Shown here: positions 22,773 to 34,609 of the stretch, piece by piece | Position numbering within the stretch: position 1 is the first letter of the stretch | Layout of the letters: every line of letters starts with the position of its first letter | Origin: Oscheius onirici | Lineage: Eukaryota > Nematoda > Chromadorea > Rhabditida > Rhabditidae | Assembly (NCBI GenBank): GCA_932521025.1 | Contig: OW051468.1 | Coordinates: forward strand, 2,976,064 to 3,040,063 | Direction: 5' to 3' | DNA length: 64,000 nucleotides | Translations under genes and position numbers: made by a program | Notes under the pieces: model-generated | The model's input: only the letters and a program-made list of their open reading frames with translations | Told to the model about the DNA's origin: nothing | The model's database searches: none

Positions 22773-25700
22773 CTGGAAGCGGGTTCAATGAGTTCTGATC
22801 TCCGAGCCCACTTTTCGAAATTTGTTGGTGGGTCAAAAACAAAAGGAGGCTGTTTGTTGGTTTATAAACAGAACGACGCGCAGGAATCAAGACTCTCGCA
22901 CCTGGCAGGAAATTGAGTTCGGAAAAAAAGTTCGCGGGAGATCAAGGAAAAAAATTGGAGCAACTTGAAAGGAGAGAAGAGGGAAGAGTGTGGAGGAGGT
23001 TGTTTTGTCAAAACAATTAACTTCCATGAGAAACGAATGTTTGTCTTGGCAGAAATTCTGGAGCTGGAGGAGTCAAGGAAGAATTAGACAAACAGGACAG
23101 TAAAAATGGAAAGAGAGATAAAAAAAAGTTTTAACAAATAGACATGAACGGGAAAAAGGGACAAAGACATGGGTTTGGGAAGAGGTACAGGAACAGACTA
23201 GAGAGAGAGAGAGAGAGAAGTTGTCGCAATAGATAAGCTCAGAAACCCTCTCAATAACCATTCTTTGTATGGTGAGTGTTACAGTATACCGAAATTAGGA
23301 CAGAAAGTAATGAGTTTTCAAGAACAAGGTTTGCAACGCCCTTTCATGGTTAGAAGTGGAGATTCTCCTTACTTTTCAAAGTCTCGCAATCTGTCTCACT
23401 GTTCTTAGGTTCATCCCGTCCCATGAGTTCTATCGCCTTCTTTGAAAGTTAGCACAGCAGATCTACCCAGACTTCAGCAATGTTCCCTTAACTGTTTTAT
23501 CCCAGAACTGCCTAATTGCTTTTGAGTTTTTCAAACAAACGTTTCACATACAAAACAACAACTTATCTTCACAGATCTCCCCCCAATTATTGCCAGTAAA
23601 AGATCCAGACAAAGACTGCTCCTCTTTGGAACACGGACAGTGGTCAAATGAGCAGATATTTCGGAAGAGAGTCGAAAAGTTCCATATCCAGAGAACACGG
23701 GACATACCAAAGACTCTCTCCTCCATTCCTAATTGAGAAACCAATTAGAAGGGGATTTCCAGAGTTCGGGTTCTCAAGGTTCAACTGGATCTATACTTCA
23801 AAAATGTGTTCGGAGGTGGTTTTTGTTCCTTTGAGAAGGGGATCTTTTGTTCCAGAGAGGGAGAGTATTTGAGCCAGTAGCGTTAATTAGACGAACTGGA
23901 AGGGGTCAGTGATCAGAAAGGCGGAGGTCCAGAAGCTTGTCCTGTAGTCTCAAAAACAGCTCAAAAACCATCGTTACAGAAAAATATTCTCTCGTTAGGA
24001 TGGCATGTTTCCCGAGAGTCTCGTGAGAGAACATGTCCCGTTCCGGGAACTCTTTTGACCAATACAAGACTAGCAAATTCTCGAGTGAATAGTTGTTGTC
24101 ACGACGAGGAAGACACAGTCAAAACAAGCGACTGAAAGGGAGTGGAGGAGGTCCTCAAAAGTGTCTTCAAGAGAGGGAGAGAGGAATCAAAAAGAGCAAG
24201 AAGGGAATTCCACTTATTCTGCATGATATTTACTCGATATAGAAGCGAATACGTCACCAAGGAATATATGGGGGGATCACCGGGGAAAAGATGGGAAGCT
24301 GTCAATGAACAGAGTGAGAGTAATTGAAAATTGGAACGGGGATACTTTGGGCAGAGGAAAAACTTAGTTTCATTGGAGCAGATGGTTTTGGAGTACTTGT
24401 CCCACAATACTTGTACTGAGCAGAAACTTATTGTATAACCTGTTTGGGAGGCTGATTGTCAGGAGTCAATATAATAGAGTATGGTATTCAAAAGACTAAA
24501 CTTACAGTACCTGTACGTCTATCCCTACTGCCAACATTTCAGTATATCAAGAGTTCCCTGTCTCATGTCATGATCCTCATTTGCTACTTATGAATTATCT
24601 TTATAATGGAATGCGTCTGCTACTCCGCTTCGAAATAAAACATCGGTTAGAGTCAAAAATGTGGACAAGAGATAGGAAATCTTTGAACCTTGGCTGTTTC
24701 TTGACTGTCTCTTCTCGTTCCAATTTGACTCGCACTTTTCCTCTGTTATTCCCTATCTGTTAATTTGTTTGAGCAGTCACCTCAGGATTAGTTCCTGTAC
24801 TGCTCCCTTGCTACATCCCAGTCGCACTCATCAGTATTCTAACAAGTTCGTGAATTTATCGCAAATAGATGGCTCCAAGAACAACTGGACTCTTCGCACC
24901 AGGTAGTCCTTCTCTCCCCCGCTGAGCCTAACAATCGCAGACAACTCTGAATCTTTCACTACCTTCCGCTGATCAGTGTTTACGCGCCTGTAGTACTTTT
25001 AAGTGGCTCTGACCAAAATAGAGCCAAGTTCCAAGAAAGTTTAGTTCAAAAGAGCTCCAGACAAAGAGCTTTGTGCGAATTTTTTTGCTGAAACTAATCG
25101 TCGACCGACCGAGAAAAGAAGAGAGAGGGTGGTATTCAAAGAAGAGAGAACATGCGCCTAATTTGGAGAGAGGGTGATGAGCCAGCTGTGGAGTCAACTG
25201 ATTTTGGATAGAAAAGGTCATTCGAAGAGTCCGCCAAGATAATCTGGAGAAATCTGCCAGTCTTTTGAAGCTGACTCTGTTTGAGATCTTTTGAGCACCT
25301 CAAAGGTCAAAAATACTGTTCGAGGACATTTTAATTGAATAAGGGAGTACAATGAAGTCTATTGTTGATGCAGGAGGAAAGAAAATCAGTCCTTAAAATA
25401 AGTAAAAAGATCCAGTTGTTTGGAAGTGAACGGCTCTCACTGTGAATAATTTGTCAAGCCGGGTTCGGACAACGGCACTTTGTCCAAATGATATTGCTCG
25501 TGAATAATACGAGGGGGAGGGAAGAGGCTGAAGCAAGTTTGAGAGTTTTTTTGGGTCCGAGAAGAAGGCGTGAAGCGCCGGAGGGTTTCTACGACTCGTA
25601 AGCGCCGGAAGCGGCCAACACTGCGAGCACAAAGCCGCCGAGACCGAGATTGAACTGAAATTAATGCGGCAGTAAAACTACTTCCTACTTTGGAGGGGAA

Positions 25701-25821
25701 TAGCAGCAAGTGCGGACTTTGTTGTTGTTCAGTTGTTTTGCAAAACCTGCATATTTAGTTTGAGATTTGTGTTATTTTGAGGCTACTTCCTGGCGGTTGG
25801 AAAGTTTATGTCAAGAGCCAG
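22773..25821. other. Gene-poor stretch with dispersed repeat and GA tract
   Basis: No supported gene was found. It contains a (GA)n tract (about 23203-23217) and a dispersed repeat copy at about 23325-23610. Reading frames are short and unpatterned. Confidence 0.5.
23325..23610 (+). repeat. Dispersed repeat family A, copy 1
   Basis: It begins AAGGTTTGCAACGCCCTTTC. Its later part (AGATCTACCCAGACT through GCAATGTTCCCTTAACTG and ACAAAACAACAACTT) recurs at about 26145-26375. Related copies lie at about 28275-28491 (continuing 30698-30810), 30815-31000, 31000-31290 and 48600-48790. There is no ORF. The type of element is unknown. Confidence 0.6.
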
Positions 25822-25828
25822 TATATAA
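25822..25828 (+). promoter_or_regulatory. TATA box upstream of cysteine-rich peptide gene 1
   Basis: TATATAA lies 34 nt before the ATG at 25862, leaving a very short leader. A similar TATATATT stands 40 nt before the small secreted ORF at 34005. Shared spacing suggests a highly expressed short-leader class; this is inference. Confidence 0.45.
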
Positions 25829-25861
25829 CTACTGAGAAGAGAGACAGTTGCACTCAAGACA

Positions 25862-26089
25862 ATGAAGTTCTTCCTTTTCCTTCTCGTCTTCTTCGCCGGT
25901 GAGGTAACGTCGTTAAGTCAGGACACAATTGTTTCAGCGATTCTGATGTCTGCTGCCAATTCCGATCATGTCAGTGCTTGCGATGAAGTCTGTGATCGTA
26001 TACCGAGAGAACAAGATACGTGCTGTCAGGCCCACGGCTACTCCAGTATGTTAACCTGTGCCGATGGTTGGGCTTATTGTCAATGGTAA
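25862..26089 (+). CDS. Secreted six-cysteine peptide, copy 1
   Basis: The ATG opens a signal peptide. A 39-nt intron (25899-25937, GT...TTTCAG) is likely: removing it gives a continuous hydrophobic leader (MKFFLFLLVFFAAILMSAA), while keeping it also leaves the frame open because 39 is divisible by three. The mature part has six cysteines in the pattern C-x3-C-x9-CC-x10-C-x6-C, with core VCDRIPREQDTCCQAHGY, and ends YCQW. Two homologues lie at 34272-34496 (+) and 35326-35480 (-). Function is unknown: antimicrobial, signalling or another secreted role are all possible. I do not recognise a named family. Confidence 0.75.
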   Translation: MKFFLFLLVFFAGEVTSLSQDTIVSAILMSAANSDHVSACDEVCDRIPREQDTCCQAHGYSSMLTCADGWAYCQW

Positions 26090-28050
26090 GCTGCTTGTCA
26101 TGTCACCAATAAAATCGACACCACAACACCCCTTTTCACAATACAGGGCTAGAAATTCCCCTTCTCTTGCGTCTTCGCTCTTTCCACCCCAGCAATCTTA
26201 TACCCGTCTAAAAGTTACAACAGAAGATCTACCCAAACTCGTGCAATGTTCCCCTAACTGTTTTATTCAAAACTGACTAATTACCTTCATTGTTTCAAAG
26301 ACACTTTCACAAAACAAAACAACAACTTTATCGGATCTTCACAAGTCTCCCCTTATTATTGCCAATTAGGGTCTAGACCTCCAAGTTTCTTTGCCAGCCA
26401 TCTCGATCGTCCCCTGACTAAAGTTTGAAATTCCCCGGCTTCATCTATCACTTCTTTCTTGTGCTAAGTCCTACTTTCCTTTCAACCTTCCCTTGCCACT
26501 CTGTTGCAGTACTCTTTATATCAAATATATTTTTTTCTTTCCGTCTTTGCCTTCGACGATAAACTTCTTGCCGTCCATTCCAGTCTGCTGAAAACTTAGA
26601 GGTTTATTAGGACTGTTTAAACTTGCCAAAGTAGCTAAGCCAAGATGAGACATCAGATGTTTTGACGATAAACTTTGACAAGCGTCTCTCGTTCGATCCG
26701 CTGGAAATCCAGATTTTCAAATGAGTTTGCGCTTGATTGTGAGTCCAGAACTTACGATTGTCATCTGCAATACAATGCACAAAATTAAGAGCGATAATAC
26801 CTCAAAGATTTTTCGAATATCCACAGAGCTTTGGAAAGACAAATGTTCCGAGCTTGATCTTGCTCTCCTAGGCCCAACGGCACCAATTGTACATAGTTGA
26901 GATCATGTAAGAAACTGCAATTGTTTATTTGAGAACGAGAATAGACTAAAAGCAAAGAAAACGGAATAGGAAAATGAAAACAGCTCGGTTTCGAAAAAAA
27001 CAGAGCCGTTAGTTGTATCACCCTGTGTCAGTTGCTATACTCGTGACCAATGGTAATATGCCAGGCGTAGGCGAGCAACTGCTCGCCATTCTACCCACCG
27101 GTAGCCCATCTGACCGGTGAATAAAGATCTAAATTCATGTTGAATTGATGAAAGGTATGTCTTTTTAGATCATGAGATGACGATGGCATCGGCGTGTGCG
27201 TACTACGTAGTGTTTTTGGAGAGACGAACGCGGCGAGCTGAAGTCGTTTGAGAAAACAATAAGACAACAACTGGATATCGACAATACTACTGACAGTAAA
27301 GGGTCACTGATTGTCTATGACACGGTAATCCAATTGACCGGTCAGAACTGGATGGCGCCGTAAACTTGATGCTTCTGCCTTTCAACCATTGTAGCTCATG
27401 ACATGCCAAAGCTATACCAACACATTTATTCGAAAAACGTGCTATTCTTCTGGCGTCCGCGGTGGCGTTTTGGAGGCGTTAGTGTTCGTGGATGTTGACC
27501 TGAAATATTAGAATTTCATTGATGTCAAGTTTTGTAACCTACATTCTTTATAAGATACGATACAGCAGGAAGTCGCAAAATAACTATGTTCTGAAAACGA
27601 GTTTGAGTTGAGAGAAAACGAGTCAAACGCAGTAACTCGCCCAAATGTTTTAGGTTCTAAGAGATTAATCAAATTGACTTACTTTTGGTAAGACTGTTTC
27701 AAATGTTCTGCTAACGGCGGCTCCACAACATCTTCGTCTTCATGAAAGACGAGGTCACGTACGAACCTGAAAAAGATGGATTCGTTAACTTTGGAATGAA
27801 GACAGTGAGCGAGATCGGAAAGAAATAGTTCTGTCCTCTCCTCTTCTCTCTTTTATAGCGATCGGCGGCCAGACAGTTCTCACCATCTTTCGTGGGAATG
27901 TGGGCAATCTAGTCTTCTTTCCCTCTCACATTTTATGAACCATGAAGACTTGGCATCCAATTTTAACATAGGCTCAATTTGCCACGCCGAGCTTATGTTC
28001 AAAATGAGTGTCAAGTTTTTTTTCGCTAAAGTAGTGTTCCCCAAAAATGC
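26090..28050. other. Gene-poor stretch
   Basis: It contains repeat family A copy 2 (about 26145-26375) and otherwise AT-rich DNA. Short exon-like pieces on the minus strand at 27.44-27.77 kb do not join in frame (see rejected items). Confidence 0.4.
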
Positions 28051-28280
28051 ACCTTGCTGGCACGGTCTCGGTCAACACGGGCCTGGTGCCCATGCCTAAT
28101 CAATTCTCAATTATATGTTTTTGTTGAAAAACTTAATGCTTTTGAAAAGCTCAGCCGCAGACCTTCAAACGCAACCAGAAAATCAACCCGCTCTTCGACA
28201 AGTACAAGGACCCAAACGAATATCAAGAAGAGGATCTACAACCCCCAATTTTTATTGTTATATTTTGTCCACACAAGGTT
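28051..28280 (+). pseudogene. Possible gene fragment ending at repeat family A
   Basis: An ATG at 28051 begins MHLAGTVSVNTGLVPMP. After an AGCTCAG acceptor-like site, an exon-like stretch reads PQTFKRNQKINPLFDKYKDP and continues acidic until it runs into the repeat at about 28275. The residue pattern looks coding, but no donor joins the two parts and the product is unrecognised. It may be a gene truncated by the repeat. Confidence 0.3.
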
Positions 28281-28491
28281 TGCAACGCCCTTCTAGAGCA
28301 AATATTAGAGGTTCCTTGTCTTTCGTTTTACTTCGCTCGGTCAACAGCCTCAGCCCTAGTTCCCCTTCCCTTCTCCCCTTGTCACACTGCTCCAGTCACT
28401 CCCTGTCCATTCAAAGTAACTACCAAAGTCGTTAGTGCACTTCGCGTACTTGCTTTTCCTGTCGCGACTTGTTAGAAACTAATTTGCGCAC
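28275..28491 (+). repeat. Dispersed repeat family A, copy 3 (left part, split by a LINE)
   Basis: It begins AAGGTTTGCAACGCCCTTCT and continues to AATTTGCGCAC at 28481-28491. The sequence resumes after the LINE at 30698 with the same 11 bases and continues AAAGCTCC, exactly as in uninterrupted copies near 31.18 kb. Confidence 0.7.
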
Positions 28492-30697
28492 TATGTTTCG
28501 ACACTGTTTCGCAAAAGAAGAAGCAAGCTATGGACCGATACAAAAAGTTGGAGATCTCCGGACGGTCGAACGTTGAATCAAATTGACTTCGTTCTCTCAT
28601 CAGCCCGAATTGAAGTGATCAACTGCTTTGTCTGCCACAAATTCATGTTCGATTCCGATCACCAACTACTAAGTGCCATCATCAGAACTCCGAAGAATCG
28701 CAAGAAAAGAAGGATTGGAAGGCCGAGAATGCGATTCAATAGACACGAATATTCGCAAAATGCTGCTCTTTTGGGAATGCCGACTGTTAATACTTCCACA
28801 GCTGCCGAATCGTATCTAGCCATCTGTGCCTATACCGAAACGTTAGCTGCCAACTGCTGGGCCCTGATACAAAAGCTTCCCTGGATGAGTCAACAGAGTC
28901 AAGAGGATCTGCTCCAGCGAAGAAACATGTACAAGGGAGACCTTGGTCGGACACAGGAATACAAAGATCAATGTGTCATTGCAAGAAACAGTCTCCGTCA
29001 GGACATTGAAAAACGACAAGATGATGCTATTCGATCTGCGATAACATCCGGGAGAAGTATATATGACTCGATCCAGTCCATCTCTCATAAAAGGACGATG
29101 CTCTCCATGGAGGATCCTGCCACCGAAACGATATCTCAGTCAGCCACCGGCACACAAGTCGCAAAGTTCTACGATGATCTCTTCTGAAGCAATATCCAAA
29201 TGCCACCAAACATTCCCAGATCGACAGATGTCCTTCTTCCTTTTACAGTCGACAAAGCCAAGTCTGAGGAACATGAAATTGGGAAAATCCCCTGGAACAG
29301 ACAATATTCTACCCGACATGCTCGTCTTGGCCGCCTCCGAACAGCTAGCTCCACTTGTCACCTCTCTGCTGAATGGACTTTCCAGAGGCGATCATATTCC
29401 ACCCGAGCTTACTGAAGCCAAAGTCAGATTGCTGCATAAAGGAAGAGATTCGCGTCAGCTGGGCAACTTTCGGCCCATTGCTCTACTATCCACCATCTCC
29501 AAAGCATGTACAAAGGCCATATTGAACAGAATGGAAAAACGGCTGGAAGAATTCGAAGGAAATAGTCAATGCGGCTTCAGAAGAGGATGGTCGTGCATGG
29601 ACCATGTACACACAGTAAAACAAGTTGTGGAAAGTTGCACTGAGTACTCGACACCCATTTACTTCGCCTTTGTAGACTTTCAAAAGGCATTTGACTCTGT
29701 CGAATGGTCTGCTGTATGGACTGCTCTCTCAACAGCTGGGATCGATTCTGAACTATACATCTACTGATCAGAATCTACGACTGTTCAACGACATATGTTG
29801 ACGTTAATTCGGAGCCAGTCGAAATTCAAGTGCGCAAAGGAGACAGGGTGACTGTCTATCACCGATGCTATTCAACTGTGTGCTGAGAAGCGCCATGAAC
29901 TCGATTGACTGGGAGTCAAATGGATTGAAAATAGATGGAAGACATTTGCCTTGCTTGGAATATGCTGACAACATAACACTGATTGCAAAATCCCGAAACG
30001 AACTGATGGAAGCAGCTGCACAAGTTGGGCTCCAAATAAATTCCAAAAAGACGATCTTGATGCTGCAGTACAACTAGGACTCCAATGACGATTAAAGGGC
30101 AGGTGTTCTCTTTTCACGACGAAGCCATTTATCTTGGAGTTCCTGTTACAATACCACTAAACCATCACGCAGAGCCATCAGGAGAGGATGGCTAACATGG
30201 TCCAAAATAGCGAAATGGCTTACAAACCGTACTATACCAATGGCAAAGAGACGACGACTGTTCAATTCATGCATTACATCGGCGGTTGTATACGGATCCC
30301 AATGCTGGACTCTGACGGAGCTGGACAGAAACAACCTGCAGGTAGTACAGCGCAAAATGGAACGTCGAATGCTAGGAATCACTCGGGCTCACTGATGGAC
30401 CAAGGAAAGAATTCACACTATCACGAAGCTGGACGATTGGATACAAGTTGCTGATTTGAGGAAAGTCCAATGGGCAAGACGAATCAAGAACATGGAACCG
30501 GACAGATGGGCATATATAGCAACTAATTGGATCCCTTATGACAAGCATCGGGCTAGAGGACAACCTCCTCCAAGATGGAGAGACTTTGTCAAGAGATGTT
30601 TTGACAGTAACTGGTGGAATGCGCCGACTGAAGAATGGAATAAGGTCATCGACCAACTTAGATAATTCTATAATTTAGCGTTATAAATAAATAAATA
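28492..30697 (+). mobile_element. 5'-truncated, degenerate RTE-clade-like non-LTR retrotransposon
   Basis: The element starts inside the endonuclease C-terminus (WRSPDGRTLNQIDFVLSS at about 28550-28610, DSDHQLL) and continues through a linker into a reverse transcriptase (MKLGKSPGTDNILPDML, FRPIALLSTISKACTKAILN, FAFVDFQKAFDSVEW). A TGA at 29185-29187, a frameshift near 29250 and a further TGA at about 29765 break the reading frame. The catalytic YADD box reads YADN (about 29965). It ends with a short TAAA-type tail (TAAATAAATAAATAAA). An 11-bp target duplication AATTTGCGCAC flanks it (28481-28491 and 30698-30708). The copy is dead. Clade assignment is by style of the EN/RT motifs and tail. 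Confidence 0.85.
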
Positions 30698-30708
30698 AAT
30701 TTGCGCAC

Positions 30709-31300
30709 AAAGCTCCTCTCCTTATCCGCAATTAGAGCTTCAGACAAACACACAAACACATACGCACACACAGACTTGGGAGCAATTTAAAATAGATGAA
30801 CAATTTTTAAAGACAAGGTTGGAAACGCCCTTCCAGGGCTAAAGTAGAAATTCGTGACTTCGCTCTGTCACGGAACCGCAGTCATGGTTCCCCTTTCATT
30901 CCTCCTTTGTTACTCTCCTCCAGGCACTCTTCCTGCCCCCCCCCCCTAAGAAACTACCGAAATTGTATTTGAACCCACTCCCTCCCAAGCCTAATTTCAA
31001 AATATAGGACCTGAACGGATCGCCCGGCCCGTTCCTAGCCTTAGTGAGTCTCAGTCTTACTGTGCCTTCCCTTCTTCCCTTGTCACTCTGTTCCAGTCAC
31101 CCCCTGTCCCTCCAAAGAAACTATCCAAGTCATAAGAACCCTTCGCGCACTTGCTTTTCCTGTCGCAACTTGTTAAAACTAATTTGCGCACAAAGCTCCC
31201 CTCCTTATCCTCAATTAGAGCTTCCGACAGACAGACACACAGAGACGCGAGAGCAATTTAAAGTGGATAGAGATTTTAAAGAGAAGGCAGGATGATGCCG
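30709..31300 (+). repeat. Dispersed repeat family A, copies 3 (right part), 4 and 5
   Basis: Copy 3 resumes to about 30810. Copy 4 starts at about 30815 (AAGGTTGGAAACGCCCTTCC) and includes a C-homopolymer near 30937. Copy 5 spans about 31000-31290 and ends GAGCAATTTAAAGTGGAT, which is also the end of the copy near 48790. Confidence 0.6.
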
Positions 31301-31420
31301 AACCATTGCATTTCTTGACGGAGTCCCTGTGGAACAGTATGTTTCAAACTGCTACAGGGTTTCTATTGCTCAGCTGTGTCAATTCTACATCCTGAGACTA
31401 AAAAGTGGTTTTAGTCTAAT

Positions 31421-32837
31421 TCAAAAGTCACCTATTGATGTTATACTGCGCTGTCTGAAAATTCTTCCACAACTTCCAGTCCGAATCATTTCCTTCAGCG
31501 TTTTCCTGAACTTTTCATCGAAAAGTAGAAAGACGACAAAGTTTGTCGAACACTCAATCGTCGTCAAGATGCAGCCGATGGATTTTAGAACGACTTCGAC
31601 CATATCCCCTTTCCCATCTAAAATCGAATTCAGTGCACCCAAAGTATAAGATACCAGGCTCCGAATCGAAATTATGGGCGCTAAAATTGAGCAGGGAATG
31701 TACTTGACAATAATGATGATTAGAAAAATGTTAGTTTTTAGATTTCTGCTGAAAAGAATTGGCTAAAAACATTTTGTTTTGACCCACTATCTGGTCAGCT
31801 CTGCCACGGATCTGGAACTTCTAGCCAAGAGAGCGCTTCTGAAAATATAATAAATTCGATTTGTTGGGGGTCTAATCTTTCCAGTTGTTTTTTCAAAGAA
31901 ATTGCTGCCACTGTTGTCAGAGAGTATATCAGCAGACAAGAAACAATGGTGTTGAAAATACCATCAAGAATCTGTTGGTAGCAAATTTTGAAGCAACTCC
32001 CCTGAAAAATTAACTGTAAGGGTCCATTCCCAAGCATTTACGCTGAAAAAGTCTCGATAGTCGTATTCCACTGCTGGCGCTTTATCGTAGTTTGGCTCAA
32101 ACATGAACACAATGGGAAGTTTGTAGATGAAAGCAAAAATGCATGAACCGAAGAGATTTTGCTTAATAAACCTGAAAGTTTTCTCTATGATCAACGTTTG
32201 TTTGACCAGAAATGGGCGATTGACTGTGGTTACCCATAATTCGGTAAATTCTGAGAACCAAAAAAAATGGCTGTTCTTGTACGGTTTTCAAGCCTAACTT
32301 TGTTCTCACTTCTGAGCTCGCCTCTCATTTCCGGGACAAGGACAATATGGTCTGCTTCTCACTCACCTTTCGGTATACCAGAGTTTGAAAAAACAGGAAA
32401 CGCAATGCTAAAAAGCGATCGAATGTCAATAGTAGAAGAATCCAGTTGATGAACATCATCACCACATGGTTCAGATATTCAGTGCCCACATGAGCATAGT
32501 AGTAGCCAACTAAAGTACTGTTTTCTGATAGCAAGAGTACTAACTCGAGGTAAACTTTGTATCTTTCTCGTCATGTGTGCAGATTGCGTCCAAAATGCCT
32601 CGCGCGAGTGTGGTGGCCAATCCAATATCATGCGTCAGAGTCAGAGCGACCTGAAGCTTGATTTTAAATGCTCTAAAAGCTCACCAAATAGTACAGGATA
32701 CGGCTACGTTCTCCTCTCCACAGAACGATCAAGCACAGCAAGTTTAAAGGAATCCCGAAGCAAGCGATGACATTGTTGACCACGTTCAATTGTCTGTCGA
32801 GGAGAATTTGGTCGTAGAAATATGCGATGTTTGCCAT
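31421..32837 (-). CDS. Rhodopsin-like 7TM receptor, probable neuropeptide (FMRFamide-type) receptor
   Basis: Cell-surface G-protein-coupled receptor. The start (complement of 32835-32837) gives MANIAYFYDQILLDRQLN, then TM1 (NNVIACFGIPLNLLCLIVLW). Later exons encode TM3-like HVVMMFINWILLLLTFDRFL, where FDRFL replaces the DRY box, TM4 (FGSCIFAFIYKLPIVFMFEP), TM5 (FNTIVSCLLIYSLTTVAAIS) and TM6/7, ending FVVFLLFDEKFRKTLKEMI before a short tail. The order and the FDEKFRKTL helix 8 resemble invertebrate FMRFamide-type receptors. The NPxxY tyrosine is not evident. Six or seven exons are separated by short introns, and some boundaries are approximate. The ligand cannot be inferred from sequence. Confidence 0.65.
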
Positions 32838-34004
32838 GTTATCGGAAGAGACAGAACCTCTAAAGACAAATTTGACAGTTTTGAAAAGAATATTGGAGAC
32901 TTGAAGAACAATCTTTATGGATACAAGAGAGAAAATTGAGCGGTCGTACTAACAGTCTTTAAAATGGAGAAAAGGCTAATGACCTGCATTAAACGCAATT
33001 GATAAATAAACTTGGGATGCTTTCAGACTGGCAGAAACTAGAAGAACGTCATGGTCTTTAATCATTTGATATGTGACTAACTCCACGCTTTCCAGGAACC
33101 CAGACTCCCATCAAAACAACAGATGTCCGAAAGGGTAAGGTCCAAAAGTGTGAAAGTAAACATATGAGACCATCTGCACGCGTTTTTTCGTCATCAGGCT
33201 TGATGCGTGTGTCCTGTCCCTAACGAGGTTCATTTCCCCTCCTGAGACTTCTTCTATTCAATTAAGAAAATGGGGGATAACAAATAAGGAGATATTTGTT
33301 TAGGAGAACCTCTGACATGAAATACTACAAGTGTGAAAAGGAAAACTGGTGACTTTTGATGATAGACGCTGCCTAAAACGGAAGCAGTTATTAATTAGTG
33401 ACAGTCAGTGCTTCATCCATGGTTTATATATGAAAGTAATTCGCTGATCCCGACCTATTAGTCGAATTGTTTCCAAGGGAGACTATTCGGTTGACTATGA
33501 GCGGACTAATGTTCCAACCTTTTGCTCATTCGCTGGAGTTAAGTCTCTCTATAAACAACTGGACCACACAACTGTAATGTGTTGTTCAGAGCGCTTTTAA
33601 GCTGAACAATTTTGAATCGTTTGCTCATCCAATAACTGCTGCCGTCGTAAGAGATTATTCTCTGCTTATTCAAATTTGGTTTCAGTAAGTTGTTCTCTTC
33701 CACATCCTGCTCCTTCAAATCTCCAATGGCCACCCAGTTAATCCTTTCATAGCTGCTGAGCCTTCGGAATGTTTTTCCAAGTTACAAAGAACCTGAACTT
33801 TAGCTCACATCACACAAACAATCTTTGATCACACAAACAGCCGCCTGAACTAACAGATTCGTTTGTGTTCTCGAAAATCCAATTGGTCGGGCAGTGTTAT
33901 ATCCGAGAAGCGCATGCACTTGTTTGTGTTCTCAAAAATCTAATTTATAGAACAAGGTATATATTGGGAGAGTACATGCAAGCATTTATCGTCTTGGAGC
34001 AAAG
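32838..34004. other. Intergenic region with an unassigned minus-strand ORF
   Basis: A minus-strand frame of about 78 codons (33539-33770; KTFRRLSSYERINWVAIGDL, KRFKIVQLKSALNN) looks mildly protein-like. It has no start or splice context that I trust. Otherwise nothing was seen. Confidence 0.3.
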
Positions 34005-34220
34005 ATGCACTCTTTCCTGTTCCTGTCGAAGCTTTTTGGTCTCCTCTTTCTGGTTTATTTATCGGAGCATCGCTTGGTTTATCAGCAAGTCTTGAATACT
34101 GTCCAAACTAACACCTACGGCGACTCTGTTAGTTCTCGCAGATCCGATAGAACGTCAGTTTCCAGACGGCCTCCGATGCTCTTTGTGCAAAGCGTCCGAA
34201 GTGCCGTAATGCCACACTAG
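34005..34220 (+). CDS. Small secreted/prepropeptide-like ORF
   Basis: The 71-codon frame begins with a strong signal peptide (MHSFLFLSKLFGLLFLVYLS) and continues with dibasic RR pairs (SSRRSDRTSVSRRPPM). A TATATATT lies 40 nt upstream, like the TATA of the cysteine-rich peptide gene at 25862. A 33-nt in-frame intron (GTTTAT...TATCAG) is possible within the leader region. It could be an independent peptide precursor, or the leader exon of the six-cysteine peptide that follows at 34272-34496, but no phase-matching splice was found for the latter. Confidence 0.4.
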   Translation: MHSFLFLSKLFGLLFLVYLSEHRLVYQQVLNTVQTNTYGDSVSSRRSDRTSVSRRPPMLFVQSVRSAVMPH

Positions 34221-34271
34221 TAATATACGAGGAGCTGCAACGTCCACGAGAACCTGCGAGTTCCGGAGAAA

Positions 34272-34496
34272 ATGTTAATGCTCCTGAGAAGACCTATAAC
34301 AGTAGCGCTCATTTTTACAGTCAAAAAAAGAGTTATTTCAGCAGTGGAGGTGGTTGAGTCTATCAGAGTCTGGAACGTCATTCCTTGCAACGAAGTCTGC
34401 GATCGTATTCGCCTCGAACAGGATTCCTGCTGCCGTGCCCACGAATACAAGGCCATGTATAACTGCGATGATAATACAGCTCTTTGTCATTGGTGA
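34272..34496 (+). CDS. Six-cysteine peptide, copy 2
   Basis: The cysteine module (C-x3-C-x9-CC-x10-C-x6-C, core CNEVCDRIRLEQDSCCRAH) is intact and ends LCHW, with a polyadenylation signal (AATAAA) shortly after. The only in-frame ATG (34272) gives a mildly hydrophobic start (MLMLLRRPITVALIFT) before an acceptor-like ATTTCAG. This upstream part is visibly related to the 3' end of the metalloproteinase gene at 35.5 kb, in inverted orientation. The apparent leader may therefore be duplicated metalloproteinase sequence rather than a true signal peptide. The true start could be at 34005. Confidence 0.55.
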   Translation: MLMLLRRPITVALIFTVKKRVISAVEVVESIRVWNVIPCNEVCDRIRLEQDSCCRAHEYKAMYNCDDNTALCHW

Positions 34497-34609
34497 TCCG
34501 GATGTGATCAATAAAGAGTGTGTATCAGTCCACGAGAAGTTTCTGCAACGTTTTTCTACTAACTTTATTTCGAAACCTCCTCGAGGAGTTTTTATCCATA
34601 ACAGTGCTT

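Noticed and set aside
27440-27775. Three exon-like pieces on the minus strand (FVRDLVFHEDEDVVEPPLAE; NIVILRLPAVSYLIKN; STSTNTNASKTPPRTPEE)
   Set aside because: They have good splice-like edges, but the phases do not join without a stop and no start codon is seen.
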